This document shows, piece by piece, positions 46,393 through 56,745 of a stretch of 64,000 nucleotides of DNA (its first letter is position 1; every line of letters begins with the position of its first letter). The translations under genes and the position numbers were made by a program. This DNA is from Puccinellia tenuiflora (Eukaryota; Streptophyta; Magnoliopsida; Poales; Poaceae): contig QRDG01000518.1 of NCBI GenBank assembly GCA_012064385.1, forward strand, positions 487,055 through 551,054. Direction: 5' to 3'. The notes beneath the pieces were generated by a model. That model saw only the letters and a list, made by a program, of their open reading frames with translations. It was not told where the DNA came from and made no database searches.

Positions 46393-48883
46393 CTACACCT
46401 CAGCTGCAGTCATTGGAGTGCAGAAAAGTCATGACGCATAAGTGTACAATGATAAAACAACATGTGGTGTTAAACGTGTGGCGAACATGGCATATGTTCA
46501 GAGATGTGTGTTCCCGCAATTAGATATATACTAAAATCATTGGTGATATTCATGGCATTTATTTTTGTTTATATTTTATTTTATGCAATCTCCATATGAT
46601 GCATAGATTAATATGACATGGAAACAGTCTAAGATCTCACTTTGCTCTATTTTTGGTCAATTATTTAGTGTTTATTTGTGGAATGTTCCTCTATTTTTAT
46701 ATAGTATCAAATGTATTCGATGCAATTAATTTAAGTATGCTAGAACATAATCACGCCAACCATTACTGATTTTGGGATAATTTATGTCAGAAAAGTCTAC
46801 TTTATTTCATTATAATAAAATCAATGACCTTCACTGTAGTACCTCGATGGCTAATCAAATCTTGCTAATCTATATTCCTGAGTCTGTAATGTTTATCATA
46901 TCGTACATTGTCTACAGATTGTCAGAACTTTGTTCAATTTATTTTTTGTTCAAATCATTATAGAATCATGTACACTATTTAATTTGCATGATATTTCGTA
47001 ATTATGGTTCTATCCTGATTGTCCAATTGAGTATCTGCAGAGCTTTGTATTTTTTATGTAGGGTCATGCTCTCTCTATTGAGAGGGGTACTCTTAACCTT
47101 GCTATACAACTGACATAATTGTGTCCCTTCTCTACTTCTCTATGTCTATGTGAGGATGCTTGAGTAACCGTGTTGTAAAAGAGTGAGCCAGTTGTACTAT
47201 TTTCTCTATTATTGCTACTATTTTTTATATATGTTTGCTAAAAAAGTCGTTTGTTCATCTATCGTCATTCGTATTAGAACGGACGCGGCAACGCGCGTTT
47301 TTCCTTCTAGTTTTGAATCAATTTGATTACTGAACTTACCCGTTTCATCACGTTCGATCACTATATGAAAATTATTAGTACTCCTACAAATTATGAGTTA
47401 AAAGAATTGCACCTGTGTTCATTAAAGTTCATGTGCGGCGATTTCATTTCATGGATGAAAAGTGAAGGCATCTTTCACCGAATAACCTGCATTTCATGTC
47501 CTTGCAATATTTTTCAAACAGAGAAGCACATGATAAACAGAACATTCCTATTGCAACACCTAAAATGATAGTCCTATGAAAAATTCATGAAGAAGATACA
47601 TATGTTTTCATCCTAGAAAAAACAAGTATATGTTCGAATATATTTTTATCACAACATGTATAATTTTTTGGATACTGAGATTTCTTTTGTATGCACTTTA
47701 AGTGTTCTAACATTTATATAAGTACATATTAATTATTATAATGATGTTTGTATTGTGATCCTCCCGGACACATGAAATCTCGGCCCTGATAAGGCATGTG
47801 TTGTTTGATTAAGAGAATGTGCTGACTAATAATTAATATGTTTAAATTAAGTTTATCTCGTATATCACAATCACATGCAACTGCATTTGAGTACAAATTT
47901 GTGGACAAAGATTTTGTGGAATGGTGTTATTTACATATTAATAGGATAGCTATTGCATCTAGAATTTATATTAATATATTGTTCAAATCAAATGATCTCG
48001 TGTGGTGATTTATAAAATTTAGCTCCAAATGATGGTAAGTCTGGTGAAGATTTTTATTCTAGTCAGTTTTTCTCCACGCTTCTGAGGTGCCATGAGGATT
48101 GCATGGAAGGAGCCATGTGCCGACGCAACTGGTAGGATGCGCTATACTGAACATTTTGATTATCGCGTCAAAGCGTCGCGGCTCGATCGATGATGGAGTC
48201 AATAGAAAACATAATGCCCGATATTGGTTTGACACATTTTTTTACCAACATTTTGTGAACAACTTGTTATTTTTACCAAAATATGTCTTATTCTTTAACT
48301 CACACGTTTGACTCATCCTGAATGACTGGTCTGTTGGTTGTGGATTATCTCCATATAAAAGCTTATATCTACCAATTCCAACCAACACTCCACCCAGAGA
48401 AGTTCCCTAAACATGTTTTAGGTCTCACTCATGACTCAGAATGGAGGGATGTGAAACCTATTTTTCATCTAGGTTTTCACAAGATGTTTTAGTGTTTTAC
48501 AATTTTCGCATAAGTTCACTCAAACATGCAACATATTTTACATATATTATGAAACTTGAAATGAAACATCCTAAAATATTTGAAATAATTATCAAACTTG
48601 GAATGGATCATCCTCAGAGATAGACCGGAGGTTTATTTTGACAAATAAGAAGGTTTTTTTTGTAAAACTTCTTACGACAGGATCAATCCTGAAGGATGGG
48701 CGGGATATCATCTATGCATTGGATGATAGTAAATGACACTGAAACATCTTGTTAGTTGTCATGTTGCAGAAGAAATGTACGAATTACAAATATCGATCTG
48801 GAAACAATACTACGGAGTAGTACTATTTGTCTCAATATATCCTTCACCTAGTAGCCTGCGTCTCAGAACTAGCTATAATGCAT
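46393..48883. other. AT-rich spacer containing one Helitron-like end
   Basis: No gene recognised. At 47283-47310 a GC-rich short hairpin (ACGCGGCAACGCGCG) is followed by CTAG and T, a Helitron-like 3' end on the plus strand. Its 5' end is not resolved. Confidence 0.35.
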
Positions 48884-49066
48884 ATGATATTTAGTAACTA
48901 CGAAACAAGATTCATTTAAAACTACGAAACAAGATATGATATTTGCCCGTAGACTAATCAGGCGTGGACACATGCGTCCGTAGCTCTCGTCCGTAGGCTT
49001 TTTGCCCGTAAGTGTAGGATTTCCGATATGATATTTAGTAACTACGAAACAAGATTCATTTAAAAC
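48884..49066. repeat. 39 bp direct repeat around a 105 bp spacer
   Basis: ATGATATTTAGTAACTACGA...TTTAAAAC occurs at 48884-48922 and 49028-49066. The spacer holds inverted words (GCGTGGACACATGCGTCC, CGTAGACTAATC, CCGTAGG). It could be a slippage duplication or a small insertion with duplicated flanks. Confidence 0.7.
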
Positions 49067-49266
49067 AGAGAACCGGCATGAGCAGAGTACTGGGAAACAG
49101 CGGAAACCATAGTACTTGAACACCCAATAATTTCCTTGCAGCTGATAACCTTATGAGACATGTAAGCGATAGTTATCCTATCTCAAGGATGATACGTTTG
49201 TCCGACGATCCACAGCTTACAGCATGGTCACCGTTCAATACAGAGTCTGGTAGTTCTAATATTAAG

Positions 49267-49570
49267 TGTAAGAGACCACTAGTATTTCTTCTCAATCTCT
49301 AATAATTCGGATTACAAGCCTAGGGATTGAGAGGAACATTGGAGGAGGAAGGTGGGGATCTAGGAGGAAGGAGAACAAGCACACACGCCAAGCCAAGCCT
49401 CGGCCGAAGCCGCCGTCCAGTCCGTTCTGTTCCAAGCCAATCTTCACTCGATGTCTTGCTCGTACATATATGCTTGCTTGTGTCCTCCACGCCTGGTTCG
49501 TGACCTGGCCCAGCCCAAGAGTAGCGGCCCACCATCCAGGCCAACTGTGAGTAAAGGTTGGTCGTTGACA
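49267..49570 (-). repeat. 3' LTR of the non-autonomous element
   Basis: It ends TGTAAGAGACC at the left and CGTTGACA at the right on the plus strand. It matches 52306-52615 closely; the other copy has GAAGAAGG where this one has GAAGG. Confidence 0.85.
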
Positions 49571-50450
49571 ATCCCTCCCCCATAAAAATCGGCTTGTCCT
49601 CAAGCCGATGTTGATTCAGACCGCCAGGATCCCAAGGTAAATGTAACAGGAGAATGGAATTAGCAGCCAGGCTTCCTAGCTGAATCTCCAAGTAGCAAAT
49701 GACAATATAGCGCTCCGGAGAAAAATACAGGTGCATACCAAGAGAAAATGTCAGTGCAGTGACAGGAATAAGTTGTCTTGTCTGGTTACCATGGTATCTT
49801 GAGCTGCAATCAAACAACCGAAGGCTGTAGCCACCAGGATCCCATGGTGTATGGAATCCCTTCCAATGAATAAGAACATGAGAGTAGCTCCTATCAACAG
49901 GTCGACTGACCGAAACTGGAGTCTGTGGTCTGGTTACACTTAAGAGGTGCTGCGATAGGTCATCGCCTGGATCCCACTGTATTAACCAATTCTTAGTACC
50001 AAATAGCTCCAAAGGGAATTGGTTATTATTCCATCTGCTGAGCATGTTGTACACCATCGGTAGCTGGGTTGTCATAATCTCCTTCATCCAGTTGCTGCAT
50101 CCCATACTTGTACTCTCGTAGTCAATGATCAGTACAAAAGCATTCTGTGTGAGACACATGACAACAAGAAATCCTTCCTGGTAGTTGCGAGCAAGTAAAT
50201 TCATGCTCTGTTCCTTTGTAATGGCACAAGGAGAACCAAGATACTCTGAACATGTAGGTACAGACTGGTCACAGCTCGAGTATAGTCCTAGTACCCAATA
50301 TAACTTCTCAGCATGCAGAATTGTTGATATACTCAACCTTATAAAAATAGCATCCAAGTTCTGTAACACAAGATGATGACCGGAGCTGGAATAGATTTCC
50401 TTCAAGATTAGAACCAAGCTGGTCAAATATGGAAAGCACCATGCAGACAT
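49320..50450 (-). CDS. Second unrecognised ORF of the LTR element, running into the 3' LTR
   Basis: 376 open codons from ATG 50450, overlapping the previous ORF by 28 bases in another frame. It contains repeated WDPGG/PWDPGG phrases (IQWDPGDDLS, PWDPGGYSLRLF, PWDPGGLNQH), which suggests a repeat-derived or fortuitous frame, and reads GLNQHRLEDKPIFMGEGLST into the LTR. I know no protein family for it. It may be untranslated leader rather than a gene. Confidence 0.3.
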   Translation of the reverse strand: MSAWCFPYLTSLVLILKEIYSSSGHHLVLQNLDAIFIRLSISTILHAEKLYWVLGLYSSCDQSVPTCSEYLGSPCAITKEQSMNLLARNYQEGFLVVMCLTQNAFVLIIDYESTSMGCSNWMKEIMTTQLPMVYNMLSRWNNNQFPLELFGTKNWLIQWDPGDDLSQHLLSVTRPQTPVSVSRPVDRSYSHVLIHWKGFHTPWDPGGYSLRLFDCSSRYHGNQTRQLIPVTALTFSLGMHLYFSPERYIVICYLEIQLGSLAANSILLLHLPWDPGGLNQHRLEDKPIFMGEGLSTTNLYSQLAWMVGRYSWAGPGHEPGVEDTSKHICTSKTSSEDWLGTERTGRRLRPRLGLACVLVLLPPRSPPSSSNVPLNP

Positions 50451-52180
50451 CTAGTCACATCAGAAATGCCTATGAACAGCTCGAAATAAGTTGTAAGCTC
50501 AATCTCCACTAAGTCATGCAATTTCCCACTTGCAGTGCTTGTAATGCAGAACCAATGTATTCCTAGCAGCCAAATAAACTGTTGTCCCATAATTTTTCTC
50601 TCAAAATCCAAACAGCCACACATCCTACTGCCACGATGAGCAGCCAGCCCAAACTGATTAAACACCAAGCAAATGGCGATGATGTGCAGACATTCAACAA
50701 CACCAATAGGATTGGTTGGACAAAGATATGGCCATGGGGGCTTCGGTTGCAAAAATATCACACTAGCAGTGCACACGGAAATGGTAACGACCACACCCAG
50801 AGAGCTAGAAATATTACCCATCAGTAGGTTCAAGCACATACCAAGAGAAGGTATCCATGGAGGCTTAAGCTCCACCTCAAGAAATATTGCATTCCAATCC
50901 TCCTTACTGCCTTTAACTGAAAATTCATTGCCACGAATTTGCTGCGTGTGCTGGAATAAATCATGTTCGTGGATCAGAACTGCTCTTGCACTAGTACAGC
51001 TGGGTGGTGGCCATGGCGCTATTCCATTCACCATTGAAACAACATTGAACTCGCCGCATGTTTTTGGCAGCAACCTTGATGGCATTGGCAACTCGAGACA
51101 GTGGTATGAGCAATCAGTCGAACAAGTGGAGGCACAAGCTGATGTGGAACTTGGGTCAGTTACCTTCACTGTCATGGACACGGACACAGTGTCTTCTCCG
51201 TTGGTGCTGGTTTCAGGGCCACCCGGCAAGTAGATGGTAACTGTAGGTGCAGCGTCACCCAGGACGTCCATGTCGACTGCCTTGTCGCTGATGGTAGGTG
51301 CTGCTAGCTCAGGGACAATGCCGCAGATGGTCGTGGACGAGCTTGAGGCTGTAGACGAGACGGTAACTGACACAGATGCAGGGGCGTTCTTACTTGAGCA
51401 TTCCGACGAACAGCTGGTGGGCACCATAGCAGCAAGGTCTGTCACATTGATTTCGACTCCGCTAGGGCCGACATTGAGCACCGTAGGGTCGAGCATGCCC
51501 AAGACCTTGGAAGCGGTAGAGGTGGCCGACGCGGATGCTGGGGAGGAGGTCCCAGACGCTGGCTCGGGAAATTTGCCCGTGGAGATGGCAGAAGCCGCAG
51601 CCGAAGTCGTGGTGGAGATGGCCAACGCGATGGTCGGGGATGCATCGCCGACGAGGACGCCGGGAGTGGACGGGGCTGGTGCTGCGAAGCCGCCGACGAG
51701 GAATTCAGAGGTGCGTCGGGCTCCCGGCGAGAGGCTGTCCTTGGTGGCCGACTTGAGGATGCGCGTCGCCGCTGCTGCCGGGGCCGTGGTGGAGTTGGCT
51801 GACGCGGAGTTCGAGGACGGGGTTGCGGCCACTTGCTCGGAGATTCCGCGGATGGGAACCGCGCTGCTCGGGGCCGTAGTCGAGGTTGGTGCAGAGGAAT
51901 CGCCGACGAGGAAGTCGTAGATGCGCCGGGCTCCCGGACTGAGGTCGCCCTTGGGCGAGTCGTGCTTGTCGCTGAGGACGGCGCGGTGCGCAGCGGCTGC
52001 CGTCGGGTTGGTGATGGGGGCGGCATTGCCTGATGCACGCTGAAGGGCAACCCTCGTTGCTGCTGCAGGGGCTAGAGACGAGGTCGAGTTCGTCGGAGAG
52101 GAACCCGACGCGGTCCCCGTCTTCCTCACCAATGCGAGGCATGCCTCCCACTCCCAGTCGCAGTCGTTCGGGTCAGCCAA
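50423..52180 (-). CDS. Unrecognised Ala/Ser/Thr-rich ORF inside the LTR element
   Basis: 585 open codons with no gag, protease, integrase or reverse transcriptase motif. It starts DPNDCDWEWEACLALVRK, then a long Ala/Ser/Thr/Pro-rich region with two related motifs (SPGARRIYDFLVGD near residue 83 and SPGARRTSEFLVGG near 150). The last 150 residues hold hydrophobic stretches (GVVVTISVCTASVIFL, VVECLHIIAICLVF) that could span membranes. There is no ATG at the left edge: the nearest upstream ATG in this frame (52225) is cut off by a TGA at 52192-52190, 11 codons after it. The unit may be a captured host sequence or an element-specific protein. Function unknown. Confidence 0.5.
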   Translation of the reverse strand: MADPNDCDWEWEACLALVRKTGTASGSSPTNSTSSLAPAAATRVALQRASGNAAPITNPTAAAAHRAVLSDKHDSPKGDLSPGARRIYDFLVGDSSAPTSTTAPSSAVPIRGISEQVAATPSSNSASANSTTAPAAAATRILKSATKDSLSPGARRTSEFLVGGFAAPAPSTPGVLVGDASPTIALAISTTTSAAASAISTGKFPEPASGTSSPASASATSTASKVLGMLDPTVLNVGPSGVEINVTDLAAMVPTSCSSECSSKNAPASVSVTVSSTASSSSTTICGIVPELAAPTISDKAVDMDVLGDAAPTVTIYLPGGPETSTNGEDTVSVSMTVKVTDPSSTSACASTCSTDCSYHCLELPMPSRLLPKTCGEFNVVSMVNGIAPWPPPSCTSARAVLIHEHDLFQHTQQIRGNEFSVKGSKEDWNAIFLEVELKPPWIPSLGMCLNLLMGNISSSLGVVVTISVCTASVIFLQPKPPWPYLCPTNPIGVVECLHIIAICLVFNQFGLAAHRGSRMCGCLDFERKIMGQQFIWLLGIHWFCITSTASGKLHDLVEIELTTYFELFIGISDVTRCLHGAFHI

Positions 52181-52290
52181 GGCGAATTCTCAAAACGCCT
52201 TCCTGATGGGGCTCTCGTTCTCCATGGATATGGTGGTGGGGAAAAAACCGGATGCAATTTTTTTGTGGGATTTTTGGGAAGGGATCGATT

Positions 52291-52304
52291 GGCTCTGATA
52301 CCAA
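52291..52304 (-). other. Primer-binding site (initiator tRNA-Met type)
   Basis: TTGGTATCAGAGCC on the minus strand, one base inside the 5' LTR. TGGTATCAGAGC is the standard initiator-Met PBS of plant LTR retrotransposons. Confidence 0.85.
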
Positions 52305-52305
52305 T

Positions 52306-52615
52306 TATAAGAGACCACTAGTATTTCTTCTCAATCTCTACTAATTCAGATTACAAGCCTAGGGATTGAGAGGAACATTGGAGGAGGAAGGTGGGGATCT
52401 AGGAGGAAGAAGGAGAACAAGCACACACGCCAAGCCAAGCCTCGGCCGAAGCCGCCGTCCAGTCCGTTCTGTTCCAAGCCAATCTTCACTCGATGTCTTG
52501 CTCGTACATATATGCTTGCTTGTGTCCTCCACGCCTGGTTCGTGACCTGGCCCGGCCCAAGAGTAGCGGCCCACCATCCAGGCCAGCTGTGAGTAAAGGT
52601 TGGTCGTTGACATTA
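52306..52615 (-). repeat. 5' LTR of the non-autonomous element
   Basis: Starts TGTCAACGACC on the minus strand. The inner end reads CTCTTATA where the other LTR has CTCTTACA, a single change in the terminal CA dinucleotide. Confidence 0.85.
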
Positions 52616-52713
52616 AGCCTCCTTGCGCAGGCACTATCAGGTACCAGCTACAAACAGCAACGAGTCAACTGCCATGCCTGCAGCAGACGAGACGATACAA
52701 CCTGAAGCATCAT

Positions 52714-52790
52714 TCACTTCCTTGAGGTGTCGAAACCGATCATAGCAGCAACATCAGGGTCCATGTCCTCAAGCTCTTTCCGAAACCATT
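52714..52790 (-). pseudogene. ZMAT2/Snu23-like terminal exon of copy E
   Basis: Reads WFRKELEDMDPDVAAMIGF, then DTSRK and TGA on the minus strand. The DMDPDVAAM.GF..S.K ending is typical of the plant ZMAT2 C-terminus. It is the clearest of the tails and links by position to F-box copy E upstream. The zinc finger is missing. Whether it is spliced to the E exon is not known. Confidence 0.6.
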
Positions 52791-52799
52791 TGATGTCTA

Positions 52800-54275
52800 G
52801 TGATTTATGACATCTACTGATTTTGAACAGCCTGTAGGACTGTTGACTGTAAGTCTCATGTCAGGCGGAAAACATATAGTACATGCCAAACTCATACCTT
52901 TTTTTCTTTCTTCTTTTCTTTGCGTTGACACTTCGTTACCACCTCATCTTGTCGCAAACATGCTCTCGCCAAAGCTGCAGAACAAACCAAGGATGTCAGT
53001 TTACCTTAGGACAACAATCTGATAGACAGTTCAGCCTCCACTGGGCCTTGGGGATGTACCCCTTGTTTTTTGCTAGGTATGAGTTTATGAGCCTTACATA
53101 TACATATGAGCAAGCTAGATATGAGTTTATGATCCGTATATGTACATATGAGCAGGAGATCAAACGAGTATCTCTGGCACAAATGACAAATGATACTCAT
53201 GCCTGCCAAATGGGCCGTCTCCATCATCTCTTGCAGATAGTCACCTTCGTAATACTAGTAACCATCGGATATTCTTGCAACTAGTAAGCCTAACTGGTTG
53301 AGTCGTGGGCTTCAACTACTATCAGTTTGCAACGCGATTACACAATAAACTGATATACTTCTACTTCTAGAGATTGCAAAGGGCCAACTCTGATGGTACA
53401 TCATTTTGCAACTTTAACTCGGTGATGCACAGAGGAAGTATGAAGATGTAAACTGACAGGGTCATCCTTACCATCAAGCTACCGTGACTGTTATTCTTAT
53501 ATGTAATCTCCAACCAGCTAAGCAAAACTATTGTATTTTATAAAGTTCACCATCCTAACCCTTCCAAGTTTTAACGCAAGAAATATCTGTCAGTTGCTAT
53601 GTATTACTCTTGTCCTGACACCTGACTGATGCAATGATACGCAGTAACAAAACTTCATATTTGGTCAATGATATTTGTTTGTTTGTTCGTGACTTTGCAT
53701 GTCAATGCTCTTGCTTAAAAGTTCCTCAACAGCATACTAGATGATTATGTGGTTGGGCAGCAAACTGTGCTTGCTTTTGGCCTTGTATTCACTACTTTAT
53801 ATAGTATCCACCGTTTTCAGACTAGATCAAAATCAGAATAATTTTCATCACCAGCTATGTTACCATCCTTCTGATCTTTGGCATTTGATTTCTCCCCTAA
53901 TGAATGAACAATGACTATATCACTATTACCCTAGAAGGAGGAAAATCACAACCATCAAATATTGTACTATTGAACTATTCTTTAAAAGAACAACAAAATG
54001 AAATAATGAGATGCATAGAAATGCATAAATATCCAACTTAATCAGTATAACATGATCATCAACACAGATTGGTCCATTTAGAAGCAAATAGTTAGACTTT
54101 TAATTCACATTAGTGCACAACTTTGTATCACAGGAATGCTAACAAGAGTAACCTTTTTTTGCAGTAAAAGCCAATGGGAACCAACAGCTGATCCCAATGA
54201 GTTGCAGACTAACAATCGCATCCATACAAATATTTCAGAGCAGATCGGAATAGGTAAGGCGGTCGGGAGTAGAGT
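52800..54275 (-). other. Intron-like region of copy E
   Basis: AT-rich. The bases next to 54200 (GATCAGCTGTTGGTTCCCAT on the minus strand) match the start of intron 1 in copies A and C. NASP exon 2 was not found here. Confidence 0.4.
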
Positions 54276-54280
54276 CTAAC

Positions 54281-55460
54281 CTGTTCTTGAGATGGTGGCT
54301 GATGCATTCGAAGGCGTTGACGAAGCCTCCTTCTTCACAGGAGTGTAGAAGCCAACAACTGGAATCAAACTACAGAAGCCATTATTATCATCGCACACCT
54401 TCCTCACCTTCTCCGACTGCAGCTCAACTGTGAATATCCCAACATGAGTGTCAACGAAAATGACATTTGCTCCCTCGGCAAAGCCCACCACACGCACTCT
54501 AGTATCTTGGTTCACGACGGCACCAATTTGGAGCAAACTGCCGAGGTTGATGACCCGGCTTAGCACCCATGGTGCATGAGGGCCTTCACTCGCCTGCCTG
54601 GTCCATAATTTGAGGTGTGGGTACAATTCCTGGCTAACTCCCAGTCCACCGTCCTCCACCAGAACGAGATTAAGCCTCTCTGGGTCCAAGTTGGACCCGA
54701 TGTGCAGCGTGTCGAGCACAGTCAGGCCATGTCTTGCCAAGTCATACTCCAGGATGAACCCATCGTCCGACATGAAGTAGAGCACGGACCTCCCAACTAG
54801 CAAGCTGGAATGTTCTAGAAAGTGCATGTCGAGCTTGCTGTGGACCGAGGTAGAAGGCTCGCCCCACGTGCCGGTTTCCGACGAGTACACGCACGCAAAT
54901 GTGTCGGACTCGACGGAATCGGCATTGACGCGGAGATTGAAGACGAAGACCAGGCGGAAGGGACCTCCGTGGCCGTGACAGTCGCGGTGGTCGCACCCGT
55001 CCGCCGCGCAGACCACAGCGGCGCCCGGGAACCTCTCGAACATTGCGGGCACCGGTACAAGCCACTCGCCGCCGGTGATTGGCTCCCACACAAGGAGTTT
55101 CGGAGGACTATTGAGCTCGTAGAGGAAAAGCGCGCGGCCGTGGCGGCAGTCGAGGGCCCAAATGGAGCCGCGGTCTGGGGCGGCGAGGGAGAAGGAGGAG
55201 GCGGTGGTGGGGATGAAGCGGGATACTAACTCCCTCGACTCGTTTTCCAAGTTGCGGAGGAAGCCGAGCACAGGGGGTGCACCATGGAGCTCGTGGAGGC
55301 GGCGGCGGAAGCTGCGGCGGGAGACGGCGCGGCCCCAGATCTTGCAGACGAGGGAGGCGCGTAGGAGCCACGCTGGCTCATCGGGAGGGAGGCGGAGGAG
55401 GATCTCTTCCACGAGCTCGACAGGGAGCGCCGGCGGCGCGTCTCGGCGGCGCGCTGCCAT
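54281..55460 (-). CDS. F-box protein with beta-propeller-like domain (copy E)
   Basis: From ATG 55460 (MAARRRDAPPALPVELVEEI) the frame is open for about 394 residues to TAG at 54278-54276; an upstream ATG at 55514 would add 18. The F-box reads LPVELVEEILLRLPPDEPAW, then WGRAVSRRSFRRRL. The body has DCRHGRALFL, WEPITGGEWLVPVP, DHRDCHGHGGPFRLVFVF, LLVGRSVLYFM, LARHGLTVL, LKLWTRQ, VVGFAEGANVIFVD and SLIPVVGFYTP. Like copy C it should act as an SCF substrate adaptor. A donor AACAG/GTTAGA ends the exon at 54281. The last 45 bases encode the NASP TPR piece (GGFVNAFECISHHLKNR) only in another frame, so the F-box frame ends in an unrelated tail. This is the cleanest F-box copy. Substrate unknown. Confidence 0.8.
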
Positions 55461-55728
55461 GGTGGTCGCTAGGTCTGAGTGTGCCGTGGAGTGGAATGGA
55501 ATGGTTCGGCTCAACCAGGTTCAGGTTCGAAAACGACCAGATTTGCTATTTCTGATTACTCATAACGTAGTTTGAATCGCAGCATTAAAAAATCAGCATA
55601 GCAAAAGTAATATTTGAAGTGTATTTTCAGTCCAGACTTTCCTTTTCAAACGAGAGTATAGGCAAAGAGTAGAACAAAAATTCTGAAAAAACAGTCTTAC
55701 AGTTACAAAAGGCATAGACTGTATTGAA
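55461..55728 (-). promoter_or_regulatory. Upstream region of F-box copy E
   Basis: Position is the only evidence that this holds the promoter. No TATA box I would defend. Confidence 0.3.
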
Positions 55729-55900
55729 CTCCCTCCGTTCCATAATATAAGATGTTTTAGGTCTTTTCCACATTCACATTTGTACTACATGTATCTAGAC
55801 ATGTTTTAGTGTATGTGTTCACCCACTTTCCATTTTTTTAGTCCGAATCTAGATAATATGTGAAACATCTAAAACATCTTATATTGTAGAACGGAGGGAG
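55729..55900. mobile_element. Stowaway MITE
   Basis: Ends CTCCCTCCGTTCCATAATAT and AAGATGTTTT pair with ...AAAACATCTTATATTGTAGA ACGGAGGGAG (30 bp inverted repeats). Length 172 bp. TA follows on the right (55901-55902); the left flank reads AA. Confidence 0.85.
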
Positions 55901-56126
55901 TACTACTTTGTAAAGAAACATTTCGTGTTTAACAGAATTAAACTGCTGTGTTGTAGAAGCACGTGCGAATATAGAATGATGATTTGGGAAGGCACATATG
56001 ACCTGTCTGTAACAGCAAGCCTGCCCCACAGAATCTAAAGATAACATCCTTACCCCAGTTAGAGCTCTTCTCAGAGCTATACGATTTTGAATCTCGGCCG
56101 TGTATTGTTTTCACCACTTTATATAA

Positions 56127-56742
56127 GGCTACTCATAGTGGAGAGTAACATAAAGTAGTAACATGCACATGTTACTAGTTTATGTTACTACTTTATGTTA
56201 CAACCTTTATAGTGGATAGTAACATAAGTATGATGAGTATTTATTAATTAGGTTGTAGACTCACATTACATTGGGATATGTGATGTTATGGTAATTAGCT
56301 ATATTAGGCCGTCCGTAATGCGGAACGTCCAACGTATTCTACGTCATCACAAAAAATTAGGAGACGTTGAGATTTGAGTAGGTCGTTTCCTAACATCTGC
56401 TGCGCATTAAATTTATTTGCACCATCCCGACGATAGTCACATGCGTTGATAGGGCAAAAGGTGCATGAGTACACTGGTTAAACATTGTAAATTATTATTT
56501 GTCTCGGATACAGTGACAAGAGCCGTATACATGACAAGAACCGGTTCTTTCTCTTCCTTCATTAAAGAGTGTTCCACCTAAGCAAAAAATCCTACGTGTA
56601 CATTTAAGAAACGCTCCACGCTGGAGCACTACGGACGGCCTTACTCCAACCTCCTCTCTGCTCATTAATTACTTGTCACATCACTATTTTTACCTACATG
56701 TCATTGAAGTTACTAGCTATGTTACTCCCACTATGATTAGTC
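56127..56742. mobile_element. Tourist/Harbinger-type MITE, interrupted
   Basis: The left end GGCTACTCATAGTGGAGAGT and right end ACTCCCACTATGATTAGTC are inverted, with TAA on both outer sides (56124-56126 and 56743-56745), the TWA duplication expected for this superfamily. A second MITE splits it at 56307-56640. Confidence 0.75.
56307..56640. mobile_element. Second MITE nested in the first
   Basis: Ends GGCCGTCCGTAATGC and GCACTACGGACGGCC are inverted repeats. TTA flanks both sides (56304-56306 and 56641-56643). Length 334 bp, no coding. Confidence 0.85.
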
Positions 56743-56745
56743 TAA

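Larger units (their letters stand above)
49267..52615 (-). mobile_element. Complete non-autonomous LTR retrotransposon lacking reverse transcriptase
   Basis: Two nearly identical 304-310 bp LTRs (49267-49570 and 52306-52615) flank 2.7 kb. The pair is bounded by TTAAG on both sides (49262-49266 and 52616-52620), the 5 bp target-site duplication. On the minus strand the primer-binding site TTGGTATCAGAGCC follows the 5' LTR at 52304-52291, matching the initiator-Met tRNA class, and a purine tract ATGGGGGAGGGAT (49583-49571) precedes the 3' LTR. The internal region has no gag-pol signature but two long ORFs. The LTRs differ by few changes, so insertion looks fairly recent. It inserted downstream of gene copy E. 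Confidence 0.88.

Noticed and set aside
51234..51920. Plus-strand 228-codon open frame
   Set aside because: Antisense to the repeat-rich part of the LTR element ORF; composition follows the opposite strand.
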